64,000 nt of DNA from Isoetes taiwanensis (taxonomy: Eukaryota > Streptophyta > Lycopodiopsida > Isoetales > Isoetaceae), in assembly GCA_021234155.1 (NCBI GenBank), contig JAJEKV010000020.1, forward strand, positions 2,405,275 through 2,469,274, written 5' to 3'. The position numbers and the translations under genes are program-made. The notes beneath the pieces are model-generated. The model was not told the DNA's origin, did no database searches, and worked only from the letters and a program-made list of their open reading frames with translations. Shown piece by piece: positions 26,301 through 37,549 of this stretch. The stretch's first letter is position 1, and every line of letters starts with the position of its first letter.

Positions 26301-28650
26301 TTTTTTTTTGTTCTTGGAGATTTTGCTGTTTTTTCCTTTTGGAGTGCCATCACCAGCATTCTTTTGCCTCCTCTTTGGAGTGGACTCAACTACCAACTCA
26401 GCTTCCTCTTCCCTGGTATCTCCTGGGTTAAAATCTGGATCTGTGTCCTTTGTAGCTTCTTCTGTAACAGGTCCAGAACTGGGACCTGCAGATGATGCTG
26501 AGACAGAAGCTGAATCTTTCTTAGCTTCTCCAATTACTAATTTAGCACTTGGTGATGAAAGATTTTACATTGCGGCCAGCCATTGAAGGCTCTGCACCTG
26601 CAACTGCTTTAGCTTTCTCAAGTGCCATCCTCTCAATTTCCTCAACTTCACTTTGCCATGTTCGAGGAGGCACTGTTGCAGATGGTTCTATTACTGGCAC
26701 TGTAAATGTCATTGGTGATCTGGAGCTGGAAGGTTGAGGGTCTACAGATTCGGTCTGCTTATTATGCTCGATGTCTGTAAAGAGAGTCGATCTGAGATGG
26801 CTCAAGAACATCAGCCATTAAAGCCGCTACGGGATAGGAACAACCTCATCTGTAAACAAACAAATGATCTAAATTTCAATAGACATAAAAGAACATGAAA
26901 ACAGAACTAATGAGAAATATCTGGTACATTCTGCCAAGCATGTACATTTCATGTACATAAAATGTACCAAATGTACGTAACTACATTTAACTATAGCCAA
27001 ATGTACATGTACATGTTCCTCAATGTACATAGAGGTACCTCAATGTACCCAGATGTACCCGGATGTACCCGTGTATCCGGTTAGGGAATGTAGATCTATG
27101 CCCAAAAAAAGCACATATATGTAAAAAATGCACATACTTATGAATCCATCTACAGATGCACTCTAAAGATAAATGCATGTACATCTATTTGCAGATGTAG
27201 ACTCCATTAGAGACATGTACAACCGATACAAGCTGCAGTCCAAGCTCAAAAATAAAAGCATCAATAAACAAGCAAATATATGCCTATGTACCTCAACTAC
27301 GGATGTACACTAAAAAGTTATACATGTACAAGGAATAGCAATGCACCGAAAGCCATACATGTAGAACTATGCAGGTTACAATAACAAATATGAATGAAGA
27401 GAAATATAAGTTTAAATTAGTTGAGAGCAATGCATACCTTTCCAAAGCCCGGGGAAACCAAGCTGAATTGAATGCCCTCATCCCAGATGCAACCTTTTAT
27501 GCAATTACGTCTTTCATGGACCAGATAACACAAGCGAAGAGGCAATAAGCATCTACGCATGGAGCTAGCAGCAACAAACCGGTTTTGCCAAAGCCTTGGC
27601 CACAACAGTACATGAACCCGAATGTGATGAACTGCTCTATAGAAGTAGCTCCTGGGGTAGGGCCTCGGGTGCGAGAACAATAGGTCCCGCTCTCCCCATG
27701 AAATCCAAAATCTGTGAATGCCTTTGCTTGAACCAATCCAATGCAATTAAGTTTTTCCTTTGCTTGTTCAATTGAGATTTCATGCCTTTCAATGTCTTTA
27801 GTTGCTTCCTCGCAAACCAATTTCTAGCTTAGAAGAGTCTTTGTTCTTTATCATGTCTACTCATAACCAAGTCTTCCAACTTGTACTTCAACACTCGAAC
27901 ATAACTTGATTTCCAAAGGGATCACGGGACAATTTGTCAAATTCTGTTTTGTCTCATCTATTTTTCGGCGGATCTGCTGCGGATCTTCTGGATAGCATAT
28001 CCTTTCTACCCTCAATCCGGTGATGACCTTCAATGCATCCCTCCTTTTTTTCTTCGGTGCTTCTACTTCATTCAATAGGTTAGTTTTCTCCTCCAACCCA
28101 TGCTTAAGTAATCGCTTTATTGTGTCAACATCTGATCTAGAATAACCCGGGGCTCTAATATTACTGGCTGCAATACGATGTCCTGTTTGATAGTTGAGGA
28201 TTTACCTGTTGTAGGGTCCTCTGTAACGTCTGAAATGAGGGTTTTGGCAAGATCTTTGGCGGTCCTAGCCACGTCCATCCAATCAACAAGCCGTCCCTTC
28301 AAGTGAAGAGCAAATGCTCGCAAAATAGGTTGAAATATAATGGTTTGTAACCTGTTTCTTGCCATAAACCAATTCATAATATTTAAAAATCATCTTTCCA
28401 TGCGTTCGGATTCTCCCTTCCTTGAATCCTCGTCTGTTTTTTGGAGCTTCACCCCATACCTCGTTCATAACCATCTCTAGGTTGGGTATGTGGGCCTCTG
28501 CATGTTTATCACGGAGGTCTTTGGCTTGGATCACCTCAGAACCTAAACGTAAACTCCTTGGAGGTAAAATTCCACTGCCGGAAGCACTGGCATCTTGCTT
28601 GGGCTATGATGATGAGCAAGCACTCATCTGGGGGCGTTTTGGGGCCATAG
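23390..28650 (-). pseudogene. Second transposon gene, unknown function, exon pieces
   Basis: Several minus-strand coding-like blocks line up as if exons of one gene. From 28,650 they are: MAPKRPQMSACSSS, with an in-frame stop at codon 15; a block with NLEMVMNEVWGEAPKNRRG and FKYYELVYGKK (28,283-28,534); RLVDWMDVARTAKDLAKTLI (28,117-28,377, frame-shifted relative to the former); a basic block EAPKKKRRDALKVITGL (27,857-28,096); 27,497-27,820; Ser/Glu-rich low-complexity blocks (26,542-26,811; 26,196-26,396; 26,017-26,202); SWFTDAYAKSRRDHLMEAL (about 24,930-25,040); and a final block with LWEKVEQIENYEERATMKG (23,387-23,713). I do not recognise it. Its position tail-to-tail with the transposase-like gene, within shared terminal repeats, suggests a second transposon-encoded protein. 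Exon joins were not verified. Confidence 0.45.
26930..27310. repeat. TGTACAT-rich tract in second gene
   Basis: About 380 bp with many ATGTAC and TGTACAT motifs, including consecutive GATGTACCC units at 27,045-27,070. It probably lies in an intron of the minus-strand gene. Same motif family as at 20,690-21,150. Confidence 0.75.
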
Positions 28651-28882
28651 CTAGATGAAGAATTCGTGATCGGAATTCAAGCAGAGAAGGCAGGGGCGGG
28701 ATAGTGAACGAGAGGCAAACCAAGAAAGAATTTGGGAAAGAATTTCAAAATCCGATAATTGCGGGTTCAGAGTAGTGGATAGCCATTAATCATGGCAGTT
28801 ACTAGCTGGTCATGATGACAGTTATTCCAAAAATGTGCATTCGGTACATATGTATATGTACAAAAAAGGGCTACATTTATAG

Positions 28883-28904
28883 ACACCCTTTCATGCTATT
28901 ACCC
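28883..28904 (-). repeat. Right terminal inverted repeat
   Basis: On the minus strand this reads GGGTAATAGCATGAAAGGGT plus GT, matching the left end. TTTAG follows on the plus strand at 28,905-28,909. Confidence 0.7.
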
Positions 28905-28909
28905 TTTAG

Positions 28910-29615
28910 GATCTAGATACTGCTTATTTTGGGGTTTGTTATCCCCCTTCTAAGTTTCTGAGTGCTTAATCCATATTTGTGCTTCCATCATCGGTAACTT
29001 TCAGGTAATTTCTTTCATGTGTATATTAGAATGGTGTATTAGAAGGATTGCTTACCTTTTCATCCATTCGTCATATTTCTTTAACTAATTGTTGATTTCG
29101 TTACTAATTGTTATTAAAGCCTTGAATGCAGTTAGCTCTTTGAAACTTTAAAAAAGGTATGTACTTCAAAATGTGTCCCCATAGACTGATCCTCCAACTC
29201 TCATACTATAGTGTTCCTCTAGGATGCTTGGCCCATGTTGATATGATGATTTTGAGATGTCATGGCATGCTTGCAGTTCAATGTTTGCTTAGACAGTTTT
29301 GCACCATGACAAGTCTGTAAAGATTCCTTGAAAGTTGCAACAACTTTGTTCTTTCTTTCGTTTTGGCATAGTTTCAAGGTACAACTACAATAAAACTCAC
29401 ATCACAGCAGAAACCAATCTTTTCATCTTGTGGTAGTGGTTTCAAAGTTGTGGTAGTGTGCCTCTAGAGTCACCGCGTAAAAACTTTTCAACTATCTTTT
29501 TCTGCTGTCTTTTTCTGAGCATCAAGAAGTGCTTGCTGAAGCTGCAAAAAATGAAGAGCGTTTGGGCTGCCTGAAAGAAAAAATAATATGTTATATAACT
29601 ACGAGAAAAAAACAT
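28910..29615. other. No gene seen
   Basis: Intergenic AT-rich sequence. No open frame or repeat that I could recognise. Confidence 0.4.
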
Positions 29616-29963
29616 TTAACTAATTACATACTTACACTCTTGAAGGTCCTTGCTTATCAGAAATCTATAGAGCGTTAGGACCATAAACTCATCTTCAATA
29701 GCATACGGTGTATTCTTGAAGGCTCTCATACAATCCAAAAAGACGTTCTGAGGCACAGGGAATTTCCTATACTTACGGCGAGCGTCCAAGAAAAAATTGT
29801 GAAGCTGCTCTGCACGTATCTTTTCTTGAGTTCGTTCACTGCCGCTTGACATACCGCTTGAGAAGCTAAGAACTCGTCTCTTTTTTTTATACGGTTCACC
29901 GCTACCGCTTGACATACCACTTGAGAAGCCAAGAAGAACCTGGATGCTTGAGAATGCAGCCAT
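29616..29963 (-). CDS. Unidentified short ORF or exon
   Basis: An open frame of about 115 codons from an ATG at 29,963 (MAAFSSIQVLLGFSSG). It carries an internal peptide duplication, SSGMSSGS twice about 25 residues apart, each near a basic or charged stretch (PYKKKRR), then HNFFLDARRKYRKFPVPQNV and an EDEFMVLTLYRFLISKDLQE end. Amino-acid composition is protein-like, but I do not recognise a family. The start lies 5 bp outside the left end of the AT-rich foldback element at 29,969, so any true 5' part was probably cut off by that insertion. It could equally be one exon of a broken gene. Confidence 0.3.
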   Translation of the reverse strand: MAAFSSIQVLLGFSSGMSSGSGEPYKKKRRVLSFSSGMSSGSERTQEKIRAEQLHNFFLDARRKYRKFPVPQNVFLDCMRAFKNTPYAIEDEFMVLTLYRFLISKDLQECKYVIS

Positions 29964-29968
29964 AATAT

Positions 29969-30758
29969 GACATATTTTACAAAATTTGGACTTATTCAAC
30001 TCTAATAAATGTGCTCCAAGGATGCCATGATAATATTTTATGTATTTTTAGCTTTTATTGATTTTAATAATTTGTTCTGTTTATCTTTAAATAAAAAATA
30101 TGATACTTACTAAAGTTTAAAGTTGCTTTCTAAATCAATTCTCGATATCATCTATTTAGAATTAAATTTTCATCTAAAATAACTCTGTATAATTAAGATA
30201 CTATGCTTTTCAAAATATTTAAAGAAAGTTTTAGATTGAAATTAATTAAATGATTACGTTTATGTTTAATAAAAAATGAATAGTTTATTATTGATTAAAT
30301 ATCAATATATTATATTTCATCAATAATAAATTATTCAATAGTTATTATTAAACCAATAACTTTATATCATTTAATTTTTCTTAAAGTATTTTTTAAAGTG
30401 TAAAAATTTGTAAATTGTTAAATTCTAATAATAGTTTTAAGTCAATCGCTTATCAAACCATCACATTTCATTTAATTATCATGATTGCTAAATTTTGAAT
30501 CTGTTAAATAACTACAAATTGAAATTTTTATATTTTTGAAATGTCTAATTCTAAATAGATTCAAATGAAAATTAGTTTGGAAATCAAGTTTATTCTTTGA
30601 TAACCATTATAGTTTTAATTAAAAGATAAACTTATATAATTAAAACTTATAAAATTATATCAATCAAGAATTTTCAAACAATAAATATATTCTTATAATG
30701 GCGTTCTTGAAGCGCTATCTATTAAATCTGAATAAGTCCAAATTTTGTTGAATACGTC
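29969..30758. mobile_element. AT-rich foldback element (family B), copy 1
   Basis: The ends are inverted copies: GACATATTTTACAAAATTTG at the left, and on the minus strand of the right GACGTATTCAACAAAATTTG. The similarity continues for several hundred bases toward the middle, so most of the 790 bp can fold on itself. AATAT flanks both sides (29,964-29,968 and 30,759-30,763), a likely 5-bp target duplication. Non-coding and very AT-rich, hence non-autonomous. Confidence 0.75.
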
Positions 30759-30763
30759 AATAT

Positions 30764-31308
30764 CTAAAGAAGTCAATATCCTCTATAGCATATTATAAAC
30801 ATTGACTTCTTAGAACTCTTGTGCAATGTCTTCGCATGCCTCATAAAATTTTAACTTTAAGAAAGATAAAAACTTACTATAAACATAAAATTTTAACTTT
30901 AAGAAAGATAAAAACTTACTATAAAAATGAAACTCATATGATTTGAAAACATGAAGAAGCTTCAGGGAACACGGGTTATACCTATATGCTACAAACACTG
31001 CATGAAGACCTCCCCAGGTCGCAGAGTACACTCTCGCATACTCGTGTTTGAGCTCTCATTTTCTCTTGGCCGGATCTACACTCCTTTCTATTACGAGCGA
31101 GCTGCTTTGACATTTGGATAAGGGCAATCCACGTTATAAAGCGACCAACATTTATTACAGTACTATCAGAGCTAGTCAATGGACGGCCCATGCTTAACCT
31201 CTCGTGAATTGCACGCGCATTTGCATATATTATTATTTTGCAATCTAACGTCTCGAAATAAGTTCTCAAATATTGAATACCCACAGTTGCGAGCTCACTT
31301 GGGTTGAT
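30764..31308. other. Spacer with ~45-bp tandem duplication
   Basis: About 30,844-30,885 and 30,888-30,929 repeat AAAATTTTAACTTTAAGAAA followed by GATAAAAACTTACTATAAA. The minus-strand frames at 30,810-31,284 have no recognised content. Confidence 0.5.
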
Positions 31309-32114
31309 GACATATTCAACAAAACTTAGACTTATTCAGATTTAATAGATAACACTTCAAGGACTCCATTATAAGAACATAAATATATTATTTAATTCTT
31401 CTTAATTGTTATAATTTTTATGAGTTTTAATCATATAAGTTTATCTTTAAGTTAAGGCCTTAATGATTATAAAAATTCAAAATTACTTTTCAGACTAATT
31501 TTCAGTTGAACTTATTTAGAATCAGACATTTCCAGAATATAAAATTTTAATTTTTAGTGATTTCACAAATTTATAATTTGGCAATCCTGATAATTTGCAA
31601 ATGAAATCCGATGGTTCGATAAGCAATTGACTTAAAACTATTATGAAAAATTTCTCAATTTACAAACTTGTATACTTTTAAAAATACATTTAAGAAAGTT
31701 TTTAGGTCGAAATCAATTAAATTATAAAGTTAATATTTTGTAATAACTATTGAATAATTTATTATTAATGAAACAAAATATATTGAAACTTAATCAATAA
31801 TAAATTATTCAATGTATTTACAGATAAACATAATCATTTAATTAATTCCAAATCTAAAACTTTTTTTACCTATTCTGAAAAAATAACATTTCAATTATAT
31901 AGCATTTATTTTAGATAATTCTAAATAAATCAAAGTGAAAATTAATTTAGAAAGCAATTTTATACTTTGGTAACCTTCATACTTTTGATCTAAAGATTAA
32001 ACAAAACAAATGATTAAAATCAATAAGAGTTAAAAATACTGTTGATTTTATTATGACATCCTTGAAGTATATATCTATTAGATTCGAATAAGTCTAAATT
32101 TTGTTAAACATGCC
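31309..32114. mobile_element. AT-rich foldback element (family B), copy 2
   Basis: Same family as 29,969-30,758: the left end GACATATTCAACAAAACTTA is inverted at the right end (TTTTGTTAAACATGCC). The arms carry TTATTCAGATTTAATAGATA and TATAAGTTTATCTTTAA blocks. About 806 bp, non-coding. No clear target duplication was seen. Confidence 0.7.
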
Positions 32115-32464
32115 ATAAATTGGTTGTCTTGGCAAAGATACATCATTCAAGGCATCTCGTAGACTGCTTTAAATGATGTCTTCCGCTAGTACCTCCCATC
32201 TTGCAACGTTTGGCATCTAAAAAAAAGCCAAAACAATTAGTAACAAAACCTACAAAAAGGCCCTAATCTGTCACTAAATCCTAGTGCTTTGGCTTAAAAC
32301 CTAGTCCAACTTTAGCTGGATCCCAAAAGAAGCCAAAGCCCATGCAGCCCATCAATTATTATGACCAGCCTGCTCCAGCAAGCCTATCAAGCAAACCAAA
32401 CCTACTGACTATCAAGCAAACTAGATCTACTAAAACTGACCTCAGGAAGCTCATGGTACAGCAA

Positions 32465-33140
32465 GCTAGTGGTAGTAAGAGAACAAGTTACTTTTTGGAA
32501 TTGGAGACTGTTGCGACACGCGTTGGAATAGATCCTCCTTCAGCTCTCTTACCCTGCATCAGCACCAGCTCCAGATCTACTAATTCTCATGCACAGATCA
32601 TGTCAGAATCCCCTTCATTACATTCTCTGCCTGGAAAGGGTACCTGGAAGCATTGAAAATGAAAATCCTGTTAATGCTGCAGCATCGCATGCCAGTACTC
32701 ACATGGATGTTGGAAAGACACATAACGGGATTCAATCGCGATATTGGTGGTACAACATTCACATCAAATTTCACAAAGCGTGTCCCAATGGCGGTTGACA
32801 AACAGAACCAAGCTGCGCCTATGAATGGGAACGACGTCAAAGGGGCAAAAAGAGCCCTAAAAACAGAGCACATAATAGAGGGTTTGCACATCCAAATGCT
32901 GATTGGTCTGCTAGAATTGGAGCCTTTACCTTCCTGGGAAAAGTGTTGCAACGGGTTCAGATGCAAGAAGTGAATCAAAACTTTGAAAGAGTTATGAAAC
33001 TCTTCTACCAGCATTTGGATGATCCGCAACATAAGATGACACAAGCTGCACTCTCAACTCCTCCAAGCAGATTTGTAGATTCAAGAATTACTTCAGCAGC
33101 TCAGATGATCCTATTATGGAATAGATGGAGATCTAAATAG
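32465..33140 (+). pseudogene. CLASP-like microtubule protein, pseudogene fragment
   Basis: Plant CLASP proteins bind microtubule plus ends through TOG (HEAT-like) repeats. Coding-like blocks here are SGSKRTSYFLELET (32,470), TKRVPMAVDKQNQAAPMNG (32,780-32,835), ALKTEHIIEGLH (32,855-32,890), DWSARIGAFTFLGKVLQR (about 32,900-32,955) and EVNQNFERVMKLFYQHLDD followed by PQHKMTQAALST (32,970-33,060). The last block is what I identify as a TOG-domain segment. The blocks lie in at least two frames with intervening stops, and similarity stops after about 33,060. No introns are obvious between blocks, so a processed pseudogene is possible. Identification rests on remembered family motifs. Confidence 0.55.
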
Positions 33141-34083
33141 GTCTAAGCAGCAGTTGGCATAGATTTGTGATATGCATAGCCAAACAAAACTAGAAGAAAA
33201 TAAACCTGTAAATGCAACAGACCATGTGCAGTATGGCTGTGAGTCAAGCAGTGTTCAAACACTAAGATTTCAGACGTGTTTGCAAAGTAAGAAAATTATT
33301 GATACAAACATTAATTTGTAGCAGCCATGGACTTAATAAGGGCTCTCCTTTCCAGATACAGAAAGAGACATGAGATCTTAATACAACAAGTGGCTAGAAT
33401 TCGAAATTGAAGCTTTTGAGCTTTGGCTAAGATTCAAAATTGAAAGACAAGAGCCTAGAAAACGAAATTATGAATACTTTATTTCTCCCCTGTCCTAACT
33501 TCTGCCCTGCCACAAGTTGCTGCTATATTATTTTGCTGCTCTATTGCTCATTTATCCAGGCCACCCCTGCCTTCGACCTCTGCCCTGCTGCCCCTTCCTG
33601 GATGTGATCCAATAAGGCTGCGCCGACCTGTATTTGAAAGGTGTTTTTAGGGCAGATAGCCCATTTCGGATTTGAAGGAGGTTTAAGAAAAAAATGTTTG
33701 AAAGGTGTTTTTAGGGCAGACAACCCATTATGACATGCATTACTAACTCTATAGGTTATGGTATTTTAGATTTGAAATTGATATGTAATAAAGGAAGTAC
33801 AAGTTAGGCAAGAAATTTGAAGGAGGTTTAAGAAAAAAAGCGGATGCAGATCACCTATATTATGATATGTCATACCATTTGATGCGTGGCATTTAAGACA
33901 CACCATACAAAAATGGGAAAGATTAATTGATGGCATCTAAGTACTCCTAATATATGCTCCCTAAAGAAAACACAATTACTTGATCATTCTTTCAAAAAAG
34001 ACACAAACAAATGACACAACTTCGAAAGACTTAGTACCTCCATAGACTCGTCGCATTTGATAAATAGCGTCTATAGTAGCAAT
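33141..34083. other. No gene seen; short internal repeats
   Basis: TTGAAAGGTGTTTTTAGGGC occurs at about 33,634 and 33,698. GAAGGAGGTTTAAGAAAAAA occurs at about 33,675 and 33,820. No coding signal. Confidence 0.45.
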
Positions 34084-34200
34084 AGATAAGATAAGATAAA
34101 TTTTTACGTCCACGGGAACCCAACGGGTTATGGGACGGCACATGCAAGGGCAACAGCTATACTTCTAAGTTTTTGGCACCTTAATACCAAAAAAAAAAAG
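34084..34200 (-). mobile_element. LINE family 2, 3' end only
   Basis: On the minus strand this reads CTTGCATGTGCCGTCCCATA, then ACCCGTTGGGTTCCCGTGGA, then CG, and ends in (TTATC)n repeats. It matches the plus-strand copy at 39,270-39,420. The CCGTGGACG motif is shared with LINE family 1, so the two are probably related lineages with different tails. Confidence 0.7.
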
Positions 34201-35239
34201 GACTAGTCACATAGAAGCCAAAAAAAAGGGACGTCACATAGAAAGCTCAACAAATTCAGTTAAATCTCTAAATATGAAAACTTCCCGTATTTTAGAGCAT
34301 GTGCCAACGTTGCAACGCTCCATACTCAAACTTCAAAATGCCCCATATTCAAACTTTGAAAATATCTCCAGCAAGCAAAGTCGTAGTTCTTAACATATTA
34401 CAAATCGCATTGGCAGTAGCAATAGCCATAACACGGCAATCCAAAGAAACTGACAAATAAATAGCAATGTAATTGCCATGTTAGTACTCAGAAATGACCA
34501 ACTCATCTATGATTTATCACTTATTTTTGTGGCCTTGTCACTATTTTGATACTTGAAAATCCATGTCTTGAACCGTGCCTGAAATACATGGACGAACAAA
34601 ATTGGATTAAAAAAGGGAAGGGAAAAAAACAGAGCATTTTTATATTCAACAAACGCCTCTCCTATTATTATCAATGCCTGTTATAGATTACTTTCCCTTC
34701 CCCAACTAAGTCTGGCCCCAGTCATTCTTCCTTCTTCCTTCTGCTATGTGGCATGCCTTGATCTACAACCAGAACATGAAATAACTTTACTTGCTATGCT
34801 AGTACCTCCTAAGGTCCAGGTCTTGTGCAGTGTTAAAGTACATCCTGATGTCTTTCATGCCTTCACCGGACCGTTGTGCTTGCTCCTCTACCTCATGCAT
34901 CATCACGAGGGCTGCTGCATAGGGGCTAATGTTGCATAGCTCGACATCCAGTTCTTTGAGAAGATGGCTATCGCAATTTTTATTCTGTGGGTTTTGAGCT
35001 CGTGTTCATGCGCAAAGTCGGCATCTAGAATGTAGAGTTGGGAATATGTTGCAACTTATAAACCATCCGCATGTGCTGGACCTACTCTATGGTAGGCCTG
35101 TCCTTGGATCTTGAAACATTATGGTTCGTGGCCCTCAAATTGCTCGATGTTGGCGCCAACGGAAGCAAATGCGAGAGCATTGTTGTAGGCCCTAATGTGC
35201 TGGTGAAAGTTACTGTTTTTCGGGGGCTAGTAGCTCAGT
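34201..35239. other. No firm gene
   Basis: A plus-strand frame of 63 codons at 34,748-34,939 is not recognisable. The remainder is AT-rich and featureless. Confidence 0.4.
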
Positions 35240-35806
35240 AGACTTTGAATGAGATGGGGTATTGGTTGTAGGGATCTTCTGTTTCTATTGCAGCCTGTTG
35301 CAACTATAGCTTCCATTCGCATGGGTGCACATCGTCTCCGCATTGAGACAAGACGTTGGACTCAGGAAGCACGGGAGGAAAGGCTTTGCCAGTGTTGCCA
35401 CCAGGGCGCTATTGAGGATGAATGTCATGCCCTCCAGATCTGCCCAGTGTTTGCCCAGATCTGAGAGCGGTATGTTCGATTACTAGTGCCTCGCCAACTG
35501 TTGCATGAGTTATTGAATACGGCGTCAGCGGGTTTGTTGGGGTCATACCTCCAAGAGGTTATGGATGCACGGAATCAGTTGTGTCCTTCGGGACAGTATT
35601 GAACTGTCCTATACAATTGTACAGCATGCCAGCATACTTATTACTACTAAGGTTTTTCCCTCGAAAATCGTTCGGGGCAGGGGTTTTTTAATCTTGACAG
35701 TAATACGCTTGCTGCTCTCTTTTTGTTTGGGTCCTTTGGGTCCCATAGGCCAATCGGTCTCCGTGGACAATAAAAAATCTATTCTATTCTATTCTATTCT
35801 CTTGTA
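35240..35806 (+). mobile_element. LINE family 1, 3' end with zinc-knuckle
   Basis: A 5'-truncated copy that still encodes the C-terminal tail of the LINE protein (IRMGAHRLRIETRRWTQEA). This is followed by a Cys-Cys-His-Cys knuckle CQCCHQGAIEDECHALQICP at about 35,386-35,446. The 3' UTR carries GTTTTTCCCTCGAAAA, GGGGTTTTTTAATC and GGTCTCCGTGGAC, with a tail of ATTCT repeats (35,775-35,806). Compared with the 14,842-18,066 copy, the body is related but the tail repeat differs. Confidence 0.8.
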
Positions 35807-37545
35807 ATTATATCTTCATTTCTCCAATCGAACTTCACGTTCTCCTATTGTCTCTGCAGTACGCTTCTTCATGTACCTCTCTCGCTCAGCCGCAAGCCTT
35901 CTTTCTCGTTCTTCTGTCATTACTAATTTGATGTGCAAAGGATGTTAGTTGTGTGGAGTCCTCACTCCTCCATAAATCTTTAACGTAACTAAAAGGGTAA
36001 AAGGAAAAAGGTAGTGTTCTTTTTTTAAAGCAACTAAAAGGGTAAAAAGGCAAAAGGCGTCCTCTTAGAAGTTTTAAAAAACATTCAAACTTTTAAAAAA
36101 CATATCTTTCTTTGCCTTCTTGACATAAAGGTTTCACGTTAGAAACTTTCTCAGACTTCTTAATATAAATCATTTCACGGTTAAAAAAAGGGGCAAAAAA
36201 TGTGACTTTTTTTGTGTAAAGCATTTTACATTGGGAAAAAGGCAAAAAGAGTTTGGGGATTTTACGTTTGAGGCGAGTTCCATTAAACGTTTTACTTTAT
36301 GGATTTTCCGTTTCTCTTGGTACTACTGCTTTCTCTTGGTACTGCTGCTTCGTTTGTTATCAGAAATGTACTCCCTTTCTATCTATTAATTGGGTGTCGG
36401 GTCTATTTTCGGATAATTGATGACTCCTTTAAGAAAGGGAAGAGTCTCAAGATCTCAAAGGGTAAGATCTGGTAAGAGAACATACAGCATGCCAAGTTCA
36501 CTTGTTTAAAATGACAATGTAATAAAGATAGAGTAATGTGACAAACCAAGTATTTCCAAGAGTAATATGACAAACCAAGTATTTCCTTGTAATTAAAACC
36601 AAGTTAGGTGATGCCACAAACATCAGGTGCATTTACGTAATGTTCCAACAACAAATTATCAGCCTATATAAGATTGTATTGCTAAAAAAATGCTTTGAAC
36701 TGGTAAAGTATCTTACCACATTTGTAGGATCAAATTTATCCCCCAATCCAACCTTCGAGATAGTAAGATCAACCTGAAATAGTGCACTATTAAGGATATA
36801 AAACTTCTGTATAACTAAAGAAATGAAATAGGATTGAAGGAAATAAACTCAAGTGTACCTTTTCTATTTTGATCATCTTGAAGGCTAATAATAATAAAGT
36901 CAGGAACCTAAAGAACGGAGACCTAGGGATTGTATCGTTGCAGCTAGCCTGTTGAAAAGAAAAGCAGCTACCAAGTGGGTATCATTGCAGCTAGCCTGTT
37001 GAAAGGAAAAGCAGCTACCACGTCAGCTCAGTTCTACTAACTAATAGTCTGCCTTCTAACAAATTAACCTTAAAAGCAGTTGTCACAGCAAATCATACAT
37101 AAATAACTCACAAATAAGCCTCGGCCATGTGCCGCGAGTGCTTTCGGGTGCAAGCTGAGGCTTCCCACCTTCTTAGCTACTTCTTTGGTCCTCCCCGACA
37201 ACTTAGTTTCCTTGATAGCAGCCTTTTCGAAAGCTCTTGCCTCCATCAATAGTCGACTATGTCTATTCGCGACTCCTTTGGCTCGATCTCGCAGACTGTT
37301 CGTTCGGTGCACACTCTTATGGCAGCTTCGGAGATTAGCTTATAATTTGCCTTACAAGGATAAAGGAGAGGTTTAAGCTACCATTTGGAAACTTCTAAGG
37401 AGTAGAGGTGCTTCCATAGATTTAATAGCTACTTTTCTTAAGAGTAAATTTATTATAACTATGGGTTATTAATTAAGGTACTTTCCCTAATCATTTAACT
37501 ATTTCTTGAAATTTCCTATTTCTTTTGGGCCAAGTAGCCCCATCC
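35807..37545. other. Weak minus-strand coding-like fragments
   Basis: Minus-strand pieces: 35,815-35,935 encodes EERERRLAAERERYMKKRTA, a basic coiled segment; 36,725-36,783 looks like a small exon (AG|GTTGATCTTAC .. AATGTG|GTAAGA) encoding VDLTISKVGLGDKFDPTNV; 37,070-37,312 is an open frame containing ANRHSRLLMEARAFEKAAIK. I cannot place them in a family or show that they belong together. A 44-bp direct duplication (TGCAGCTAGCCTGTTGAAA..) lies at about 36,940-37,022. Confidence 0.3.
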
Positions 37546-37549
37546 TTTT

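Larger units (their letters stand above)
19643..28904. mobile_element. 9.26-kb two-gene DNA transposon
   Basis: The left end (19,643-19,663) and right end (28,883-28,904) are inverted copies of a terminal repeat sharing GCATGAAAGGGTGT, each preceded by GGTAA plus two or three bases. Both ends are flanked by TTTAG (19,638-19,642 and 28,905-28,909), a candidate 5-bp target duplication. Just inside each end are TTTTTTG and TGTACAT-type subterminal motifs. Inside are a plus-strand transposase-like gene (19,960-23,046) and a convergent minus-strand gene (23,390-28,650), with TGTACAT-rich tracts between coding blocks. Both genes look damaged, so this copy is probably immobile. The superfamily is uncertain: the end sequence and 5-bp duplication do not by themselves match CACTA, hAT or Mutator. 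Confidence 0.7.

Noticed and set aside
26173-26586. Plus-strand frame rich in Phe/Leu/Gly as a membrane protein
   Set aside because: It is the complement of the low-complexity Lys/Ser/Glu exons of the minus-strand transposon gene.
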